From an uncultured Alphaproteobacteria bacterium (GTDB lineage Bacteria > Pseudomonadota > Alphaproteobacteria > Rhodobacterales > Rhodobacteraceae): 64,000 nt of DNA. Positions within the stretch are counted from its first letter, which is position 1. Every line of letters starts with the position of its first letter. The DNA is taken from positions 16,759-80,758 of the forward strand of contig CAJXHI010000009.1 in NCBI GenBank assembly GCA_913051655.1. The letters run 5' to 3'. Positions 11,834 to 21,692 of the stretch are shown one piece after another. Under the pieces are notes generated by a model. It was not told the DNA's origin and searched no databases. It was given only the letters and a program-made list of their open reading frames with translations. The position numbers and the translations under genes are program-made.

Positions 11834-12097
11834 TTAGCTGATTGCGTTCACGCGCGCAGACAAGCGAGACATTTTACGAGCTACTGTGTTTTTGTGAAAG
11901 ATACCTTTCGAAACGCCCCTCATCAGTTCTGGCTGAGCAGATTTCAGGGCCACCATTGCTGATTCTTTATCACCGCCAGCTATGGCCTCTTCAACCTTGC
12001 GAATGAAGGATCGGATCCGTGACCGGCGATCCTTGTTTACAATTCTGTTGCGTTCGTTCTGACGTGCACGCTTTTTTGCCTGAGGCGAATTTGCCAT
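11834..12097 (-). CDS. rpsT: 30S ribosomal protein S20
   Basis: An 87-residue basic protein that binds 16S rRNA early in small-subunit assembly. The start [18 protein letters not shown] is the canonical S20 N-terminus, so the ATG at 12097 is preferred over an upstream frame extension. Body and C-terminus ([27 protein letters not shown]) match the family. An intrinsic terminator follows. It stands upstream of dnaA on the same strand, a frequent alphaproteobacterial arrangement. Confidence 0.97.
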   Translation of the reverse strand: MANSPQAKKRARQNERNRIVNKDRRSRIRSFIRKVEEAIAGGDKESAMVALKSAQPELMRGVSKGIFHKNTVARKMSRLSARVNAIS

Positions 12098-12198
12098 GAT
12101 GTACTGTCCCAGTGAAGCTATTAATTCCATGAAGACAGCGTTTTATTCTCGAGCGACTTCCCTGTCAACCATCAAGTACCAAGAAAATCAGATATTCA

Positions 12199-12975
12199 CT
12201 ATTTGTCCCTAAACTGCGCCTCGCGCTTTTCCATGAAAGCGCCCATGCCTTCTTTTTGATCTTCTGTCGCAAAGAGCGAATGAAAAACGCGACGTTCAAA
12301 TAGAAGCCCCTCGCGTAGCGTTGTCTCATACGAGCGGTTCACCATCTCTTTGACTGCCATAACCGTAATCATAGATTTTTCCGCGATTTTTGTGGCAGCG
12401 CCCATCGCCTCACTCATGAGGTTTTTCGTCGCAACAACGCGACTTACTAACCCGCAACGCTCGGCCTCTTCCGCTTCCATAAAACGGCCGGTCAGATTCA
12501 TATCCATCGCCTTGGATTTACCTATGAACCGAGTTAGTCTTTGCGTTCCCCCAAGTCCGGGCGAAACACCGAGATTGATTTCCGGCTGTCCAAACTTTGC
12601 CGTGTCCGAACAAATAATAAAGTCACACATCATGGCCAATTCGCATCCGCCGCCAAGGGCATAGCCCGAAACAGCGGCAATTATTGGTTTGCGAACGGCT
12701 GTTATTTTATCTGTTGCGTCTGTAAAGAGGTCTTCACCAAATGCGTCAACAAAGCTCTTGCTACTCATCATTTTGATGTCGGCACCGGCGGCAAAGGCTT
12801 TTTCGGATCCAGTCAATACAATGCAGCGAACCTTATCATTTTTTTGCGCCTCACCCAATGCATCGCCTAGCTCTTCTAAGAGTTGGTCGTTCAGCGCATT
12901 TAGCGCGTCGGGCCGGTTCAATGTGATGACAGAAATATGGTCTTGGACGTCGACAATGATTGTTTCGTAGGCCAT
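12199..12975 (-). CDS. enoyl-CoA hydratase (crotonase family)
   Basis: A 258-residue crotonase-fold enzyme hydrating trans-2-enoyl-CoA to 3-hydroxyacyl-CoA in fatty or aromatic acid breakdown. The oxyanion-hole segments are [11 protein letters not shown] and [10 protein letters not shown]. Both catalytic glutamates are present, one in GGGCELAM and one in GQPEINLG, which argues for a real hydratase rather than an isomerase. Length is exactly that of short-chain enoyl-CoA hydratases. It lies between rpsT and mutM as a single gene. Substrate chain length cannot be read from sequence. Confidence 0.92.
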   Translation of the reverse strand: MAYETIIVDVQDHISVITLNRPDALNALNDQLLEELGDALGEAQKNDKVRCIVLTGSEKAFAAGADIKMMSSKSFVDAFGEDLFTDATDKITAVRKPIIAAVSGYALGGGCELAMMCDFIICSDTAKFGQPEINLGVSPGLGGTQRLTRFIGKSKAMDMNLTGRFMEAEEAERCGLVSRVVATKNLMSEAMGAATKIAEKSMITVMAVKEMVNRSYETTLREGLLFERRVFHSLFATEDQKEGMGAFMEKREAQFRDK

Positions 12976-13052
12976 GAAACGATCTTTCGGTTGTTTCGGA
13001 CTAAGATGCCCATACCATGTAATGAAAATTCATGTCCAGAATTTGTTCAAAA

Positions 13053-13904
13053 CTATTTTTGACATCTTGGGCAGTAAAAGCTAGACCGTCCTGACTGCAC
13101 AAAACGTTTTATGTGTCCTAAGCAGGCAGGGCGAGAACAGGGTTTGCCTTCGCGCCCGTAAACGTCAAAATTATACTGAAAATAACCGAGTTTCCCATCC
13201 GTATGTTTAAAATCCCGTAATGTTGATCCACCTGCGTCAATAGCCTCTGTTAAAACATCTTTTATATTAGGGCTGAGATTTTTAAGACGTACTAATGAAA
13301 TTTTATCTGCAGTCTTTTTTGGTGATATACCAGCACGAAAAAGCGTTTCACATACATAAATGTTGCCTAGCCCTGCAATGATTCTCTGGTCCAAAAGGAC
13401 GGACTTTATTGGAGATCTGCGTTTTTTTATGTTTTTAACAAATGTTTCGTGATCAAATTGGTCGTCAAGAGGCTCCGGTCCAAGATGTGCCAGAAATTTG
13501 TTACTGCTCTCGCTTGCTGTATCAAAAAGGTCCATTGCCCCAAATCGGCGCGGATCGTTAAATGTGATCCTTGCCTCATTTAAAAAATCCAGAACTACAT
13601 GATCATGTTTTTCTGGCGATCTATTCTGATGGACGTGTCGACCAAGGGGGTTACCGGAGATTAAAATTCGACCTGACATGCCTAAGTGAATCAAAAGCGT
13701 TTCTTTGGATGACAGGTCTGCAAGAATGTATTTGGAGCGACGTCGTAATTTTAAGATACATTGCCCTTCCAGTCTTGCGGCCATATTTTCTGGAAATGGC
13801 CATCGCAGATCTGGACGATTGACGGCTGCTTTGGTGATCTTTTGCCCCTCAATGACTGGCGCAAGGCCACGAATAACTGTTTCGACCTCTGGTAATTCTG
13901 GCAT
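13053..13904 (-). CDS. mutM: formamidopyrimidine-DNA glycosylase
   Basis: A 283-residue bifunctional glycosylase/AP lyase that removes 8-oxoguanine and formamidopyrimidines. The ATG at 13904 is required because catalysis uses the N-terminal proline exposed after methionine removal: [10 protein letters not shown]. The helix-two-turn-helix contains GLGNIYVCE, and the C-terminus carries the zinc finger (C-x4-C, then YCPRC) that binds DNA. An in-frame extension to 13946 would bury the catalytic proline and is rejected. It diverges from ubiE across about 180 bases. Confidence 0.96.
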   Translation of the reverse strand: MPELPEVETVIRGLAPVIEGQKITKAAVNRPDLRWPFPENMAARLEGQCILKLRRRSKYILADLSSKETLLIHLGMSGRILISGNPLGRHVHQNRSPEKHDHVVLDFLNEARITFNDPRRFGAMDLFDTASESSNKFLAHLGPEPLDDQFDHETFVKNIKKRRSPIKSVLLDQRIIAGLGNIYVCETLFRAGISPKKTADKISLVRLKNLSPNIKDVLTEAIDAGGSTLRDFKHTDGKLGYFQYNFDVYGREGKPCSRPACLGHIKRFVQSGRSSFYCPRCQK

Positions 13905-14085
13905 TGAGAAATCCAAGCTTATCATTACATGCGCGGCCAAAAACAAAAAGGACGCTCTCTAACCCTCTATCACCACAAATCTATTAACCCAAGATATGGA
14001 TGTAGAAAATAATTTTTGCAGATGTGCCGCATTGAATTTCTGAAGTGCGTCCGTATAAGAAAGTCGATAATACGAGGTTGCGCAT

Positions 14086-14838
14086 ATGGCTGATGATTTA
14101 GAAAATACAACGCATTTCGGATTCCAGAGCGTTCCTGAATCAGAGAAAGCGAGCCGTGTTCGGGGCATCTTTGGCAATGTTGCATCAAAATATGATTTAA
14201 TGAACGATGTGATGTCAGGTGGCGTCCACCGCATCTGGAAAGCGGCCATGATGGATTGGCTAGCACCACGTTCAGGACAACGTTTGCTGGATGTGGCTGG
14301 TGGAACGGGAGATATTTCCTTTCGCTTCTTGAAACGCGCAAGTGGCGCACACGCCACCGTTCTCGATTTGACAAGTGAAATGTTGGACGAGGGGAAGTTG
14401 CGCGCCGAGGCCGCGCAACTCGGAGGTTCGTTGGATTGGGTAGTTGGTGATGCGATGGCGCTTCCTTTTGCCGATAACAGTTTCGATGTTTATACCATCA
14501 GTTTTGGTATTCGAAACGTAACGCGCCCTCAGGACGCGCTCAACGAAGCGTTTCGCGTTTTAAAACCTGGTGGTCGCTTAATGGTACTAGAGTTTTCTCA
14601 AATCCCAAATGACCTGTTGCAGTGGGTCTACGATCGTTATTCGTTTAACGTGATACCAAACATGGGCAAATTGATCGCCAACGACCATGATAGCTATCGA
14701 TACTTAGTCGAATCTATTCGTAAGTTCCCTGATCAGGAAACGTTTTTGGGTATGGTGCGTAAAGCGGGGTTTGAAAATGCAAAATACCGAAATTTGACTA
14801 TGGGCGTTGCTTGTTTACATTCGAGTTGGAAAATCTAG
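14086..14838 (+). CDS. ubiE: demethylmenaquinone/2-polyprenyl-6-methoxybenzoquinol C-methyltransferase
   Basis: A 250-residue SAM-dependent methyltransferase adding the C-methyl group in ubiquinone synthesis. The SAM-binding motif I is [12 protein letters not shown] at residues 67-78, and [18 protein letters not shown] and [13 protein letters not shown] are UbiE signatures. Its stop codon overlaps the likely GTG start of ubiB by one base, so the two are translationally coupled. GAGG lies about 12 bases before the ATG. Confidence 0.96.
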   Translation: MADDLENTTHFGFQSVPESEKASRVRGIFGNVASKYDLMNDVMSGGVHRIWKAAMMDWLAPRSGQRLLDVAGGTGDISFRFLKRASGAHATVLDLTSEMLDEGKLRAEAAQLGGSLDWVVGDAMALPFADNSFDVYTISFGIRNVTRPQDALNEAFRVLKPGGRLMVLEFSQIPNDLLQWVYDRYSFNVIPNMGKLIANDHDSYRYLVESIRKFPDQETFLGMVRKAGFENAKYRNLTMGVACLHSSWKI

Positions 14839-16370
14839 TGCGTGGCCCTCACAATATCTGGCGCCTTATTCGCACTGGCGCAACCTTTGAACGTACTGGC
14901 GCAATGGGGGCTGCACTGGATGCGTTCGACGCGCCGCGTCCACTACGGATTGTCGCGCGAATTTTAGGCGCCCCATTTTTTTGGTTAGGCCTAAAAGGCG
15001 ATCCCAAGATGCCGCCGATCCCGCGGGCGCTGACAGCGCTTGGACCCGCTTACATTAAATTTGGACAGATCCTATCAACGCGCCCGGATTTTGTCGGGGA
15101 TGAAATTGCACAACAATTGCGTGTACTGCAGGACCGGTTGCCGCCGTTTCCTGTCCGCGTCGCAAAAAAAACATTTTACGATGAAACCGGTATTGATCCG
15201 GATGAAATTTTTTCCGAATTCAGCGAACCTGTCGCTGCGGCTTCAATCGCGCAGGTACACAAAGCGAAATTGGCCTTAGATGATATAACCGTTGCTGTGA
15301 AAATTCTGCGACCCAAGATTGAGCGCGCCTTTCAAACAGATATTGACGCATTTTATTTTGCTGCAGGAATGATTGAATTTCTTTCGCCTGGTTCACGTCG
15401 CTTGCGGCCGACTGATGTTATTGAACACTTTGAAGGCGTTGTTCTTGGCGAGCTGGATTTGCGCCTTGAAACAGCGGCTGCTAGCGAATTTGCTGCCAAT
15501 ACGCAAAAGGATGAGGGATTTACGCTACCCGCACTAGAGTGGTCGTTATCCTCCCGCCGGGTCATGACAATGGGCTGGGCGGAGGGTGTATCCATGGGGG
15601 ACAACGATGCTCTTGATTCTGCGGGACACGATCGCGCCAAACTTGGTGAACGGGTGCTGCAGCTGTTTCTTCAACACGCGTTGCGAGATGGATATTTTCA
15701 CGCTGATATGCATCAGGGTAATCTGAAAGTTGCACCTAACGGGGATATTATCGCACTCGATTTTGGCATCATGGGGCACATTGATGAATATACCCGGCGT
15801 GTTTACGCAGAAATTCTCTTTGGCTTTATTAGCCGCGATTATCGCCGCGTAGCGGAGGTTCACTTTGAAGCGGGTTATGTACCCGCGAACAGAGATGTTG
15901 ATGAATTTGCCCGAGCTCTACGTGCTGTCGGCGAGCCTATATTTGGTATGGATGCCACGAAGATTTCAATGGGTAAGCTTTTGGCGTATCTATTTGAGGT
16001 CACGGAACGGTTCGGAATGGAAACCCGTACCGAATTAATCTTATTACAGCGCACAATGGTGGTGGTGGAAGGGGTGTCTCGATCCTTGAACCCGCAGATA
16101 AATATCTGGCAGGTGGCAGAACCGGTGGTAGAGGCCTATATCCGGAAAAGTATCGGGCCACGCGCCGCCTTAAAAGATCTTGCTAAAACCGCGCGTGTGC
16201 TGGTACGGTTTGGCCCAAGGTTGCCTGACCTCGTTGAGGCAATGTTGATTAAACAAGCGATGCCAGAACCAGAGACACCGAAAATCATAAAATGGTCTTT
16301 ACTAGCGGGATTTATTTTTTCGTTTCTTTCTGGTGCTGCATTGACCGTAGTTTTTTGGGAACTTCTTTGA
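14838..16370 (+). CDS. ubiB: ubiquinone biosynthesis protein UbiB (ADCK-type kinase-like)
   Basis: An atypical protein-kinase-like ATPase needed for ubiquinone production, anchored at the membrane. Recognisable motifs: the KxGQ motif (AYIKFGQILSTRPD), the alanine-rich loop with SIAQVHKA, the lysine in VAVKILRP, the catalytic-loop region HADMHQGN, and DFG. Two hydrophobic helices close the C-terminus, the membrane anchor. I choose the GTG at 14838, which overlaps the ubiE stop (TAGTG) and gives MRGPHNIWRLIRTG, the N-terminus seen in relatives. A TTG nine codons upstream is the alternative. Length is then 510 residues. Confidence 0.93.
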   Translation: MRGPHNIWRLIRTGATFERTGAMGAALDAFDAPRPLRIVARILGAPFFWLGLKGDPKMPPIPRALTALGPAYIKFGQILSTRPDFVGDEIAQQLRVLQDRLPPFPVRVAKKTFYDETGIDPDEIFSEFSEPVAAASIAQVHKAKLALDDITVAVKILRPKIERAFQTDIDAFYFAAGMIEFLSPGSRRLRPTDVIEHFEGVVLGELDLRLETAAASEFAANTQKDEGFTLPALEWSLSSRRVMTMGWAEGVSMGDNDALDSAGHDRAKLGERVLQLFLQHALRDGYFHADMHQGNLKVAPNGDIIALDFGIMGHIDEYTRRVYAEILFGFISRDYRRVAEVHFEAGYVPANRDVDEFARALRAVGEPIFGMDATKISMGKLLAYLFEVTERFGMETRTELILLQRTMVVVEGVSRSLNPQINIWQVAEPVVEAYIRKSIGPRAALKDLAKTARVLVRFGPRLPDLVEAMLIKQAMPEPETPKIIKWSLLAGFIFSFLSGAALTVVFWELL

Positions 16371-16647
16371 CAACTTGACGGGTCGTTTTATTTACGCCGT
16401 ACAAAACTTTAGACCCTTTTATTTACCCTGAATTTCTTGAACCTGTATTGAGGAGAGGCTTTTCGCATTTTTAAAGAAGATATGGGCTTTTCACAAGCTT
16501 TTGGACCGCAGATACCCCCTGTCTAATACCGAATTTTGCAATTGATTTGTTATGTCTGTTGCCTGCCGCCGCAATGCTTGCTTTGAATGGCCCAGAAACG
16601 AATTTGAAAAATCTAATTTCCAAATTATCAAGAATTTATAAACAGAA

Positions 16648-18018
16648 TTAGTAGCTGAAGTCTTTAAAAACGTGGTTTGGATCCTGGTCCCATGGACCAT
16701 AATACAGGTCGAGCATTTCATCCGCTGGTGTCTTGCCCGTTTCGATACTGTCTTTCAGGGCGTCTAGAAAATGTGTTTCATCTGGGATCATACCCTGAGC
16801 GCCTGCGATAGCACGTTGCTTTAATCCAAATTCGGAAATTGAAACGAGTTCTTTGGCAAGGTCAAACATTTTTTGATCGTTCACAACAGCATCAAAACCA
16901 TCAACCGAGGCCGCGATCCGCCAAGCTTCACGCGTTTCCGTATCCCAGTTTTTTGCCAAATCCCATGCTGAATCTAATGCGCTTTGATCATAACAAATGC
17001 CAGTCCAAAACGCAGGTAACGCGCACAAACGACGCCAAGGCCCCCCGTCTGCACCACGCATTTCAATAAACTTTTTGATACGAGCCTCCGGGAATATTGT
17101 CGTAAGGTGGTCTGCCCAATCGCTCAGGGTTGGCGTTTCGCCGGGAAGTGCAGGCAATTCGCCTTTCAGAAAATCCCGAAAAGACATTCCAAGGGCATCA
17201 ATGTAATTACCGTTGCGATAGACAAAATACATTGGCACATCGAGTGCATAGTCGACCCAAGCTTCAAATCCAAATCCATCTTCAAATACAAAGGGTAGCA
17301 TGCCCGTACGATCCGCATCAAGGTCACGCCAAACACGGCTGCGCCAGCTTTTGTGTCTATTGACCTCTCCATCAAAAAATGGTGAGTTTGCAAAAAGTGC
17401 GACAGCCACAGGTTGAAGTGCCAAAGCAACCCTCAATTTTTGAACCATGTCTGTCTCAGATGAGAAGTCCAAATTAACTTGTACACAGGATGTGCGATAC
17501 ATCATATATTTTCCCATGGTGCCTACGCGATCCATGTAGTCAGTCATTAATTTGTAACGACCTTTGGGCATCATCGGCATGTCAGAATGGCTCCACGTGG
17601 GCGCTGCGCCCAGCCCGATAAAGCCAACATTTAATTCGTCTGCGATGCTTTTGACCTCTTTCAGATGGGCGTTCACCTCATCGCAGGTCTCATGAATGTT
17701 CGAAAGGGTTGCACCTGACAGTTCCAATTGTCCGCCAGGTTCCAACGAAACATTTGCTCCATCCTTTTCAAGGCCGATGAGATTTCCGTTTTCTTCAATT
17801 CCCGTCCACCCAAAGCGATCTCTCAAACCTTCTAAAACCGCAAGGATTGATCGTCTCCCGCTGTATGGAAGAGGGGTTAGCGTATCTTTGCAGTAGCCGA
17901 ATTTTTCATGTTCTGTTCCAATACGCCAATCGCTTTTGGGTTTGCAGCCGGAGGCCAGATATTCAACCATTTGCTCATGACGCTCAATTGGTCCGCCACC
18001 GGATTGTGGGATAGACAT
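16648..18018 (-). CDS. gshA: glutamate-cysteine ligase (alphaproteobacterial/plant type)
   Basis: A 456-residue enzyme catalysing the first step of glutathione synthesis, ATP-dependent joining of glutamate and cysteine. The N-terminal DWRIGTEHEKFGYCK and central PGGQLELSGA motifs identify the alphaproteobacterial/plant-type glutamate-cysteine ligase, distinct from the E. coli form. Length fits. It lies downstream of rsmE and the small membrane protein on the same strand, an arrangement I recall from other Rhodobacterales. Confidence 0.94.
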   Translation of the reverse strand: MSIPQSGGGPIERHEQMVEYLASGCKPKSDWRIGTEHEKFGYCKDTLTPLPYSGRRSILAVLEGLRDRFGWTGIEENGNLIGLEKDGANVSLEPGGQLELSGATLSNIHETCDEVNAHLKEVKSIADELNVGFIGLGAAPTWSHSDMPMMPKGRYKLMTDYMDRVGTMGKYMMYRTSCVQVNLDFSSETDMVQKLRVALALQPVAVALFANSPFFDGEVNRHKSWRSRVWRDLDADRTGMLPFVFEDGFGFEAWVDYALDVPMYFVYRNGNYIDALGMSFRDFLKGELPALPGETPTLSDWADHLTTIFPEARIKKFIEMRGADGGPWRRLCALPAFWTGICYDQSALDSAWDLAKNWDTETREAWRIAASVDGFDAVVNDQKMFDLAKELVSISEFGLKQRAIAGAQGMIPDETHFLDALKDSIETGKTPADEMLDLYYGPWDQDPNHVFKDFSY

Positions 18019-18082
18019 TAAGGAAACTCCTTCATCTCAACGGCTGCAGCTTTGGATGGGTTTTTTTACTATGTCAATGCAG

Positions 18083-18595
18083 CTATTTCCAGTCATTGCC
18101 GTAATCCACCCTTCGCCAAACGATACTAGATTGGCTTGTTGCATCTGCCAATTGTCCGAGCATCTGTTCGAGGGAAAATCCATCTATTTCGGCAAATGCG
18201 TCAAATAGATGTTCCCCTCCTTTGGCTGAAACTGGAATAATCAGCGCGTCTTGCCCGTTTTGATGGAGGCACCAGCATCTGCTGTCTCCGTGAATAATTA
18301 GGCTTACACCGCTTATATCTGCAACAGCGATGGTACCGCCCTCAAGTGGGCCAAAGTAGGTAATTTGACCTTCTACAATACCGACAACACCTGCACCTTT
18401 TTCCGAGTGACGGAAGCGCCCTCTTTGTTGACCAATAAAAATTAGAATCAGACCGAGTAGGGCGAAGCCGGTGCCGATCCATTTCAAAAGCCCAAAAGTT
18501 TGAACAAACAAATAGAGCCCAAAAAAGCAAATTGCAATTCCGATCTCAAGTTCTCGCCAGCGCCAAAGCGTTTCTTTGGCCTCAGGGCGGATCAC
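18083..18595 (-). CDS. conserved membrane protein of unknown function
   Basis: About 170 residues. Two hydrophobic helices near the N-terminus (FFGLYLFVQTFGLL and GTGFALLGLILIFIG) are followed by a soluble domain of about 110 residues; that domain faces one side of the membrane and shows no motif I can assign. The likely start is the GTG at 18595, which overlaps the rsmE stop (GTGA) and gives MIRPEAKETLWRWREL; an in-frame ATG lies nine codons upstream at 18622. Tight coupling to rsmE and position before gshA suggest one transcription unit. No function is proposed. Confidence 0.8.
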   Translation of the reverse strand: MIRPEAKETLWRWRELEIGIAICFFGLYLFVQTFGLLKWIGTGFALLGLILIFIGQQRGRFRHSEKGAGVVGIVEGQITYFGPLEGGTIAVADISGVSLIIHGDSRCWCLHQNGQDALIIPVSAKGGEHLFDAFAEIDGFSLEQMLGQLADATSQSSIVWRRVDYGNDWK

Positions 18596-19314
18596 GACCA
18601 ATCTCCGAGACGTGCTTGCCATAAGGTTAAAGCTGCAACTGCTGCCGTATCCGCACGCAGTATTCTTGGGCCAAGGCTTACGCTGTGGCTGTTTTCCATT
18701 TGGGCGATATACTCACTTTCTTTCTTGGAGAACCCACCCTCTGGACCGATAAGAATGGCCCATTTTCCGCCGTGAAGGGCATTTATATCTGTAGTTTCTC
18801 CAGCTTTTGTTTCATCACAAAATAACAGCTGCCGTTCTTTTGGCCAGTCAGACAGAAGCTTGTCAAGCTTGGTAAGACCACAGACTTCTGGAACAAACGT
18901 ACCCCCGCATTGTTCGACGGCTTCGATGGCATGTGTTTGCAAACGGTCCTGACGGATGCGTCCTGAATTTGTAAATTCTGTTTGCACCGGTAGAATTTTT
19001 GCTGCCCCAAGTTCAGCGGCTTTTTCGACAATGAAATCAGTGCGCGCTTTTTTTATGGGCGCAAAAACAAGCCAAAGGTCTGGAGGATTCATCTGAAGCT
19101 GCGTTTGTTCCAGACACAAAAGCTGACCTGTCTTTTTTTGTGCCTGTTCAATAATTGCAAGCCATTCGCCGTTATATCCGTTAAAGAGTGATATATGATC
19201 ACCTTTTGATCGTCGCATCACGCCAAAAAGGTAATGCGACTGTTCACGCGTCAAGCGAATGGACTGTCCTTCTTTTAGAACGTGATCTACAAAAAGACGA
19301 ATTTTAAGTTTCAT
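18592..19314 (-). CDS. rsmE: 16S rRNA (uracil(1498)-N(3))-methyltransferase
   Basis: A 240-residue SPOUT-class methyltransferase that modifies U1498 of 16S rRNA. The knot motifs ILIGPEGGFSKKE and SLGPRILRADTAA are diagnostic. The start at 19314 gives MKLKIRLFVDHVL, the usual N-terminal PUA-like strand; a longer frame to 19365 has no support and would run under ubiA. It diverges from ubiA with about 12 bases between start codons, so promoters must overlap the coding ends. Its stop overlaps the start of the membrane protein. Confidence 0.95.
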   Translation of the reverse strand: MKLKIRLFVDHVLKEGQSIRLTREQSHYLFGVMRRSKGDHISLFNGYNGEWLAIIEQAQKKTGQLLCLEQTQLQMNPPDLWLVFAPIKKARTDFIVEKAAELGAAKILPVQTEFTNSGRIRQDRLQTHAIEAVEQCGGTFVPEVCGLTKLDKLLSDWPKERQLLFCDETKAGETTDINALHGGKWAILIGPEGGFSKKESEYIAQMENSHSVSLGPRILRADTAAVAALTLWQARLGDWS

Positions 19315-19326
19315 AGGTTTTATGAT

Positions 19327-20283
19327 ATGATCGCGAAGCGCGGAACGGAAGAGGAGAGTGGCCAAGTTTCAGACGCCGTCAAAGGAAATTGGGTTGATCG
19401 CTTTGCGCCTCAATGTTCACAACCTTATTTGAGGTTATCTCGTGCTGATCGCCCAATTGGAACTTGGTTGTTGCTGTTACCCTGTTGGTGGGGTTTGACG
19501 CTTGGTATCTTAAGCGATGGACGCCCTGTTGTTGGGGACCTATGGATTTTTTTTGGTTGTGGCCTTGGTGCGATTTTGATGCGCGGAGCAGGATGCACAT
19601 GGAATGATATCACAGACCGTGACATTGATGGCGCTGTAGAGCGCACAAGATCACGCCCGATCCCGTCTGGTCAAGTCAGTCTTGGGCAGGCTATCATTTG
19701 GATGGTAATACAGGTACTCCTTGCCTCTCTGATCCTCTTTTCCTTTCATAAAGTGGCCATTTATCTTGGCATTTTATCTTTGCTACCCGTGGCCATCTAT
19801 CCTTTTGCAAAACGGTTTACTTGGTGGCCGCAAGTATTTTTGGGAATTGCCTTTAATTGGGGAATTCTTCTGGCCTTTGCGGCCCATACCGGCACGGTGA
19901 CTATTGCCAATGGAATCATGTATGTTGGAGCAATTTTCTGGACGCTTTTTTATGATACGATTTATGCCCATCAAGACAAAGAGGATGATGCGCTGATCGG
20001 TGTGAAATCGACCGCCCGTCTATTTGGTGAAAAAACGGTGTTATGGTTTTGGCTATTCATCATTCTCTGGGGGACTTTGACGATCTTTGCCCTCTGGCTG
20101 AGCACCGAAGGCAACTCATTCGTAATTGCGATTTTAGGCGTCTGCGCGTTTGAGTTGCATTTGATCTGGCAAATCGTCCGATTTGACACCAATAATCAAA
20201 ATGGATTGTTGCGCCTTTTCCGTTCCAACAGAGACGCAGGATTAATAATGGTGGTTTTCCTAGGAATCGCAGCAGTTTTGTGA
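19327..20283 (+). CDS. ubiA: 4-hydroxybenzoate polyprenyltransferase
   Basis: A polytopic membrane prenyltransferase (about 318 residues) joining a polyprenyl chain to 4-hydroxybenzoate in ubiquinone synthesis. The first Asp-rich motif is NDITDRDIDGAVERTRSRP and the second DTIYAHQDKEDD; both bind Mg-diphosphate. Multiple hydrophobic helices span the protein. I prefer the ATG at 19327 to one at 19282, because the latter would overlap the rsmE N-terminus on the other strand. It ends five bases before the convergent moaE stop. Confidence 0.95.
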   Translation: MIAKRGTEEESGQVSDAVKGNWVDRFAPQCSQPYLRLSRADRPIGTWLLLLPCWWGLTLGILSDGRPVVGDLWIFFGCGLGAILMRGAGCTWNDITDRDIDGAVERTRSRPIPSGQVSLGQAIIWMVIQVLLASLILFSFHKVAIYLGILSLLPVAIYPFAKRFTWWPQVFLGIAFNWGILLAFAAHTGTVTIANGIMYVGAIFWTLFYDTIYAHQDKEDDALIGVKSTARLFGEKTVLWFWLFIILWGTLTIFALWLSTEGNSFVIAILGVCAFELHLIWQIVRFDTNNQNGLLRLFRSNRDAGLIMVVFLGIAAVL

Positions 20284-20287
20284 TGCA

Positions 20288-20731
20288 TCACCAACGTCTT
20301 AACGCATCCTCATCTCTATCTTTTGCGGCAACCCAGCTAGCATGCTTTTGTGTGACTTCCTTCTTCCAGAATGGCGCACGGGACTTGAGGTAATCCATCA
20401 AAAATTCTGCCGCTTCAAAGGCGTCCAAGCGGTGAGGCGCTGATGTGGCAACCATCATGATAGGCTCCCGCACGTATAGGCGGCCATAGCGGTGTATCAC
20501 GCAAGCGTCGCCCAACGACCAGCGTTTGACCGCGTTGTTCACGATGCCTCTAATCGCTTTTTCCGTCATACCGGGGTAATGTTCGATTTCCATAAAGGTC
20601 ATTGGGCTGTCGTCCAGCTCCCTGACAATCCCTGAAAATGTTACAACAGCGCCCACCCCATTTTGTAGTTTGATAAACGCATTGGTTTCTGCGCCAATAT
20701 CGAAGTGCTCGGTTTGGACGGAAATTTTCAT
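20288..20731 (-). CDS. moaE: molybdopterin synthase catalytic subunit
   Basis: The 147-residue large subunit of molybdopterin synthase, which with MoaD inserts the dithiolene sulfurs into precursor Z (cPMP). RAPFWKKE holds the conserved lysine that contacts the MoaD C-terminus, and ATSAPHRLDAFEAAEFLMD is a family signature. It follows moaD by a single base, so they are co-translated to make the heterotetramer. Confidence 0.96.
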   Translation of the reverse strand: MKISVQTEHFDIGAETNAFIKLQNGVGAVVTFSGIVRELDDSPMTFMEIEHYPGMTEKAIRGIVNNAVKRWSLGDACVIHRYGRLYVREPIMMVATSAPHRLDAFEAAEFLMDYLKSRAPFWKKEVTQKHASWVAAKDRDEDALRRW

Positions 20732-20732
20732 T

Positions 20733-20981
20733 TTATCCTCCGGTCATTGGAGGAAAAAACGCCACTTCTTTTGCATCTGCCAAAGGGTGGTCAAAATCAG
20801 TCAAGTTTTGATCAACCGCCACATGCAGCGCGCTGAGATCTGAAAAAGCCATATCGTAGCGCGTTTCTTTTTTGCGCAGTTCTGCGATGAGCTCTGCGAC
20901 GGTTTTTGCCTCTGTTTCCAATGATTCCGATGCTTCGCCTATCCGTTCCCTGACCCATGCAAAGTATAAAATCTTGATCAT
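20733..20981 (-). CDS. moaD: molybdopterin synthase sulfur carrier subunit
   Basis: An 82-residue ubiquitin-fold sulfur carrier ending in the required C-terminal Gly-Gly (FFPPMTGG), which becomes the thiocarboxylate. The start at 20981 gives MIKILYFAWVRERIG, the standard N-terminus, and overlaps the pgsA stop by four bases (ATGA). A longer in-frame extension into pgsA is rejected. It sits between pgsA and moaE. Confidence 0.95.
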   Translation of the reverse strand: MIKILYFAWVRERIGEASESLETEAKTVAELIAELRKKETRYDMAFSDLSALHVAVDQNLTDFDHPLADAKEVAFFPPMTGG

Positions 20982-21622
20982 GTCTTTTCCTTCAAAAGCG
21001 GTAGTGCCTTTTGAAAATAATCCCACCCTGTCAAAAGCGTTAACAGGGCAGCCCCCCACAGAAGCCATAGCCCAAGATGTCCGGCCCAAATTGTGCCCAG
21101 CATAGTCCATGAAAGTTCTGCATCTTCAAGAGAACTTTTATTAGCCTCAAGTTCAACGAGCAATAGCGCAGAATGATGTTCGAATATTCCCTGCGAAAAT
21201 AATGTCGCTATCGCGATCATTTGAGCGGTTGTCTTCCATTTGGCGAGCGTTGTTACTTTCAATGATCCTACATCCTTTCCAAGGAATTCGCGCAAACCAG
21301 AGACGCAAACTTCACGAAAGATAATCAAAGTCGCAGGAAGAACCAACCAAGGCGACATGCTGGAATAACCGACAATGATTAGCAGTGCGATAACCACCAT
21401 CGCCTTGTCTGCAATAGGATCTAGCATTCTACCGAATTTTGTTTCTTGTTTCAAAGTGCGAGCGAGAAACCCATCAAACCAATCGGTGATTGCAGCGCTG
21501 ATGAAAAGGATTAACGCAAACCAATCTGCGTAAAGACGATTGAAGTACAAAAACATTATCGCAATGCCGGGAGCGGCCAAAAGACGTACAATCGTCAGGA
21601 TATTAGGGATAGTCCAAATCAT
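20978..21622 (-). CDS. pgsA: CDP-diacylglycerol-glycerol-3-phosphate 3-phosphatidyltransferase
   Basis: A 214-residue integral membrane enzyme making phosphatidylglycerol phosphate, the committed step to phosphatidylglycerol and cardiolipin. The CDP-alcohol phosphotransferase signature (D-G-x2-A-R-x8-G-x3-D-x3-D) is visible as DGFLAR, then GRMLDPIAD. Several hydrophobic helices are present. pgsA-moaD-moaE is a familiar Rhodobacterales operon, usually headed by uvrC. Here uvrC is absent and a P450 gene lies upstream instead. Confidence 0.94.
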   Translation of the reverse strand: MIWTIPNILTIVRLLAAPGIAIMFLYFNRLYADWFALILFISAAITDWFDGFLARTLKQETKFGRMLDPIADKAMVVIALLIIVGYSSMSPWLVLPATLIIFREVCVSGLREFLGKDVGSLKVTTLAKWKTTAQMIAIATLFSQGIFEHHSALLLVELEANKSSLEDAELSWTMLGTIWAGHLGLWLLWGAALLTLLTGWDYFQKALPLLKEKT

Positions 21623-21692
21623 GGGTCGAGGTGTAATCTCATTCTCACTGATGTCAAAGGCAAAGCAGAAGACAGGCGGATGTCAGCGTGAC